From JBOHWJ01 sp050736615 (GTDB lineage Bacteria > Desulfobacterota > Binatia > Binatales > Binataceae), in the NCBI GenBank assembly GCA_050736615.1, contig JBOHWL010000035.1:1-6204 (forward strand): a DNA stretch of 6,204 nucleotides, read 5' to 3'. Positions 3,427-6,204 of this stretch are shown piece after piece. The notes beneath the pieces are model-generated. The model was not told the origin of the DNA. It saw only the letters and a list, made by a program, of their open reading frames with translations, and did no database searches. Position 1 is the stretch's first letter, and the number at the start of each line of letters is the position of its first letter. The translations under genes and the position numbers were made by a program.

Positions 3427-6204
3427 ATGGCTCTCTCCGATAAACGCTGGCAGGCCATAACCAAATCCAGCTTCGAATGGGAGCGCAATGCGCTCAACTT
3501 CATCCGCGAGCGGCTGCCGGACGAGGATCCTTACGCGGCTTGGTCGAACTTCGATTTTCTTGCCGACGATGGCCGCATTTACGAAGTCGATCTTCTCATA
3601 CTGGTTCCGCGCGGCCTCTTCCTGATCGAGGTCAAGAGCACACCCGGCACGCTTGAAGGCGACGCTTATACCTGGACCTGGACCACCCCGGAGAAACGCC
3701 GTCAGACCATTGAAAACCCGCTCTTGCTGGCGAACCGAAAAGCCAAGACGCTCGCGTCACTACTGCGTCGGCAAAAGGTTTCGGCGAAATCTTCCGTCCC
3801 CTTCATCGCTGCCATCGCATACTGCTCGGCCAACGGCCTCAAAATAGACCTCAAGGACAACGCCGCGCTTAACGTTTACGTCTCCGAACCCGGAACGTCC
3901 GGGATCATCGACTTTCTAAAAGGCTCGCCCACGAGCGCGCAGGCCCGCATCAATAACGAAACCGCCAAGGCCGTCGTCCAGGCGATGAGAGCCGCGGGCG
4001 TGCGGCAGTCTAGGCAGGCTCGGAGAGTCGGGCAATACGTTTTAGAGAAGCAACTCGGTGACGGGCCCGGCTATCAGGATTGGCTCGCACCGCATCCGAC
4101 GCTGGACAAGGTACAGCGGCGAATCCACCTATACCCGATTCGGCCCACCGCCTCTCACGACGCGCGTCTTCATCTCATGCGGGCCGCCAAGCGGGAATTC
4201 GAAGTCTTGCGAGGCGTCGTTCATCCGGGGATTTTAGCCCCTATCGAACTGGTTGAAAGCGAGTTGGGACCCGCTCTCATCTTCGATTATGACCCCGGCG
4301 CCATTCGGCTCGACCATTACCTTGAACAACGTCGCGACAGGCTCAGCGTCGATACGCGGATGCACCTCATGCGCGCAATCGCCGACGCGGTCCGTTACGC
4401 TCACGGCAAGAAAATCGTCCATCGGGCGCTCAGTCCCGCATCCATCCTGGTGACGAACCCCGATTCAGCCGCGCCCAGTATCCGAATCTTCGATTGGCAA
4501 GCGGGATACCGGGGGGCATTTCAAGGCGGCGGCGATTTTGACGTTTCACCGACGAGCCACCTCGACGAAATGGTTGAGGGTCCAGCGACCGCCTACATCG
4601 CTCCTGAAGTGTTAGCGATGCCCGAGGCGACCGGAGAGACCGCCGACGTCTTCTCGCTCGGCGCCATCGCGTATCAACTTTTTTCCGGCCAGCGTCCGGC
4701 CGAGAACCATCTCGACCTCGCGCGGAAGTTGCGCGACTCTCGCGGCCTTTCGATTTCAGCCGTCGTCGACGGCGCGAGCGAAGAGCTCGAACATATGATC
4801 AATTTCGCGACCGAACCGAACGTGAGCCAGCGTTTCGGCTCGGTCGATGAATTCCTTGAAGATCTCGACGAATTCGAGAACAAGCTCACCCAGCCCGAAT
4901 CCGGCGCCGAAAAAGATCCCAGCGAGATTCGCCCCGGTGACATTTTGCCCGGCGGCTTCGTTGTGCAGCGGCGCCTCGGTGGAGGCGCGTCGGCGCTCGC
5001 TTTTCTCGTTGAACACGACGGCCGTGAATCCGTGCTGAAGATCGCGCGCACGCCCGAGGACAGCGACCTGCTGCGCGACGAGGCTGACGCGCTGGCCAAG
5101 CTGCGCGACGAACACTTTCCCGAATTACGCGGCACGCCCAAATTCGGCGCCCGCCTCGGCATCCTTATGTCGAACGCCGGAGATACCACGCTCGCCCAGC
5201 GTCTGCGCGCTGATGGCAAGCTTCAGATCGACATGCTTGAAAGACTGGGCGAGGACCTGCTCGAAGCACTCGATTATCTGGACCGCAACGGCATCGCCCA
5301 TCGCGACATCAAGCCCGGCAACATCGGCATTGGGCAAGACAAAGATAAGCGCCTCCGCCTGATGCTGTTCGATTTTTCACTCTCGCGTGCGCCGGCGGAA
5401 AAGATTCACGCCGGCACGCGGCCGTATCTCGAACCTTTTCTCTCCGAGCGGAAACCGCCCCGCTGGGATCCTCACGCGGAGCGCTATGCCGCCGCCGTGA
5501 CGCTTTACGAAATGGCGACTGGTTCGCTTCCACGATGGGGCGACGGACAGAGCGCTCCGGCGCTGATCGACGGCGAAGTCACGCTGGACACGGAATTGTT
5601 CGATCCGCATATCCGCGAGCGTCTGGCGGATTTCTTCAACCGCGCGCACCGCCGCAATCCGGCCGAGCGTTTCGATAACGCGGAGCAGATGCTCAAGGCG
5701 TGGCGTGCGGTGTTTGCGGACCTCGATCGCAGCACCTCGAGCACCGACAGCGGCGATGCCGATGAAGGTGCTCTCGATGCGCGTATGGAGGCGGCTCTTC
5801 CCGAAGTCACGCGCGAGTCCACTCTTACAAGCCTGCCCTTCACCTTGCGGGCGCAAAGCGTATTGCAGCGCCTCAACCTTACACGCGTGCGTGAGCTCCT
5901 GGAGATGCGGGTCTTCCGGATTTATCGGCTTCCCGGCGTCGGCAACCGCACGCGGCGCGAGATCGGACGCGCCTGGGAAAAACTCTATCGGCATTTCGCC
6001 GAAGGGGGCCTGTTCATAGCACCGCCGGTCGAGAAGGACCATGAGCCCGGGGTGCGTTCGGTCGATCAGATCGCACGCGAGGTCGTGCCGGCCCGTGGCG
6101 ATGTGGCCCCCGAGGTCGTCGCCGAAATCCTTGGTACCGCTCACGCCCAACCGGGAGTCGTGGACTGGCCGAGCGAGCGCGACATCGCCAAGCGCCGACG
6201 TCTC
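3427..6204 (+). CDS. pglW: PglW-like NERD / dual-kinase protein of a Pgl/BREX phage-defence system (3' end missing)
   Basis: 926 codons stay open to the window edge, so the C-terminus is missing. PglW is the serine/threonine kinase of the Pgl / BREX type 2 phage-defence system and is usually the first gene of the locus. Domains in order: a NERD nuclease-like domain (about 14-140) with VDLLI and IEVKS, giving Asp55, Glu68 and Lys70 of a PD-(D/E)xK site; a kinase-like domain (about 203-480) reading HRALSPAS, with Ala334 where the catalytic Asp belongs and DWQ in place of DFG, hence a pseudokinase; and a second kinase (about 508-760) with a glycine-rich loop RLGGGASA (516-523), Lys538, HRDIKPGN (Asp627, Lys629, Asn632) and DFS (Asp649), probably active. 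A helix-hairpin-helix module (about 804-853; LPGVGNRTRREIG) resembling the RNA polymerase alpha C-terminal domain follows. An in-frame TAG directly precedes the ATG, so the start cannot lie further upstream, although no clear ribosome binding site is present. The neighbouring Pgl/BREX genes would lie beyond the window. Another NERD-kinase defence protein is the main alternative. Confidence 0.85.
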   Translation, partial: MALSDKRWQAITKSSFEWERNALNFIRERLPDEDPYAAWSNFDFLADDGRIYEVDLLILVPRGLFLIEVKSTPGTLEGDAYTWTWTTPEKRRQTIENPLLLANRKAKTLASLLRRQKVSAKSSVPFIAAIAYCSANGLKIDLKDNAALNVYVSEPGTSGIIDFLKGSPTSAQARINNETAKAVVQAMRAAGVRQSRQARRVGQYVLEKQLGDGPGYQDWLAPHPTLDKVQRRIHLYPIRPTASHDARLHLMRAAKREFEVLRGVVHPGILAPIELVESELGPALIFDYDPGAIRLDHYLEQRRDRLSVDTRMHLMRAIADAVRYAHGKKIVHRALSPASILVTNPDSAAPSIRIFDWQAGYRGAFQGGGDFDVSPTSHLDEMVEGPATAYIAPEVLAMPEATGETADVFSLGAIAYQLFSGQRPAENHLDLARKLRDSRGLSISAVVDGASEELEHMINFATEPNVSQRFGSVDEFLEDLDEFENKLTQPESGAEKDPSEIRPGDILPGGFVVQRRLGGGASALAFLVEHDGRESVLKIARTPEDSDLLRDEADALAKLRDEHFPELRGTPKFGARLGILMSNAGDTTLAQRLRADGKLQIDMLERLGEDLLEALDYLDRNGIAHRDIKPGNIGIGQDKDKRLRLMLFDFSLSRAPAEKIHAGTRPYLEPFLSERKPPRWDPHAERYAAAVTLYEMATGSLPRWGDGQSAPALIDGEVTLDTELFDPHIRERLADFFNRAHRRNPAERFDNAEQMLKAWRAVFADLDRSTSSTDSGDADEGALDARMEAALPEVTRESTLTSLPFTLRAQSVLQRLNLTRVRELLEMRVFRIYRLPGVGNRTRREIGRAWEKLYRHFAEGGLFIAPPVEKDHEPGVRSVDQIAREVVPARGDVAPEVVAEILGTAHAQPGVVDWPSERDIAKRRRL

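Noticed and set aside
3176..3429. Integron attC-like site, suggested by GCGTTAGAT at 3421-3428 and the stepped hairpin at 3193-3231
   Set aside because: GTTAGAT fits the GTTRRRY core, but no partner RYYYAAC core lies within 150 bases upstream. GTTAGCC and GTTGGCC near the hairpin deviate from the core consensus.
5377..6150. Long minus-strand open frame of 257 codons
   Set aside because: It lies opposite the second kinase and HhH part of pglW, whose motifs are unambiguous. Its own translation is arginine-rich and resembles no family, as expected for a shadow of a GC-rich gene.
1..6204. CRISPR array, tRNA, rRNA or insertion sequence
   Set aside because: No regularly spaced direct repeats, tRNA-like cloverleaf, rRNA motifs, transposase motifs or flanking inverted repeats were seen.

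Overview
The window is GC-rich bacterial DNA. The coding strand is the + strand almost throughout, and there are three substantial genes. In order they are a secreted DUF1329-family protein (275-1633), an acetylornithine aminotransferase of the ArgD type (1964-3151), and the first 926 codons of a very large PglW-like protein (3427 to beyond the right edge). The host is most likely a Gram-negative, high-GC bacterium such as a proteobacterium or a related phylum. This rests on the Sec-exported DUF1329 protein, a family known mainly from such bacteria, and on the strong G/C bias at third codon positions. The lineage cannot be resolved further from this sequence.

Left edge (1-274): mostly non-coding. 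The minus strand carries a short protein-like open stretch whose stop codon overlaps an ATG (ATGA). This suggests one or two minus-strand genes running out of the left side, but no convincing start is visible. A good Shine-Dalgarno sequence (261-270) fixes the start of the DUF1329 gene. Between the DUF1329 gene and argD lies a 330-base gap with a strong, nearly perfect 15-bp stem-loop at 1711-1750, probably a transcript end. argD is a complete, ordinary housekeeping gene of 395 aa, with all PLP-binding residues present. No other arginine gene lies beside it in the window.

Right part (3152-6204): a 275-base gap with several inverted repeats and a plausible sigma70-like promoter is followed by a gene that stays open to the last base. 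Its product has four modules: an intact NERD nuclease domain, a protein-kinase-like domain that has lost its catalytic residues, a second kinase domain that keeps them, and a helix-hairpin-helix module resembling the RNA polymerase alpha C-terminal domain. This is the architecture of PglW, the kinase of the Pgl / BREX type 2 phage-defence system. In BREX type 2 loci pglW is normally the first gene, followed by pglX, pglY, pglZ, brxD and brxHI. The window therefore probably shows the left boundary of a phage-defence island placed directly after argD. The downstream genes lie outside the window, so assignment to BREX type 2 is an inference from this one gene.
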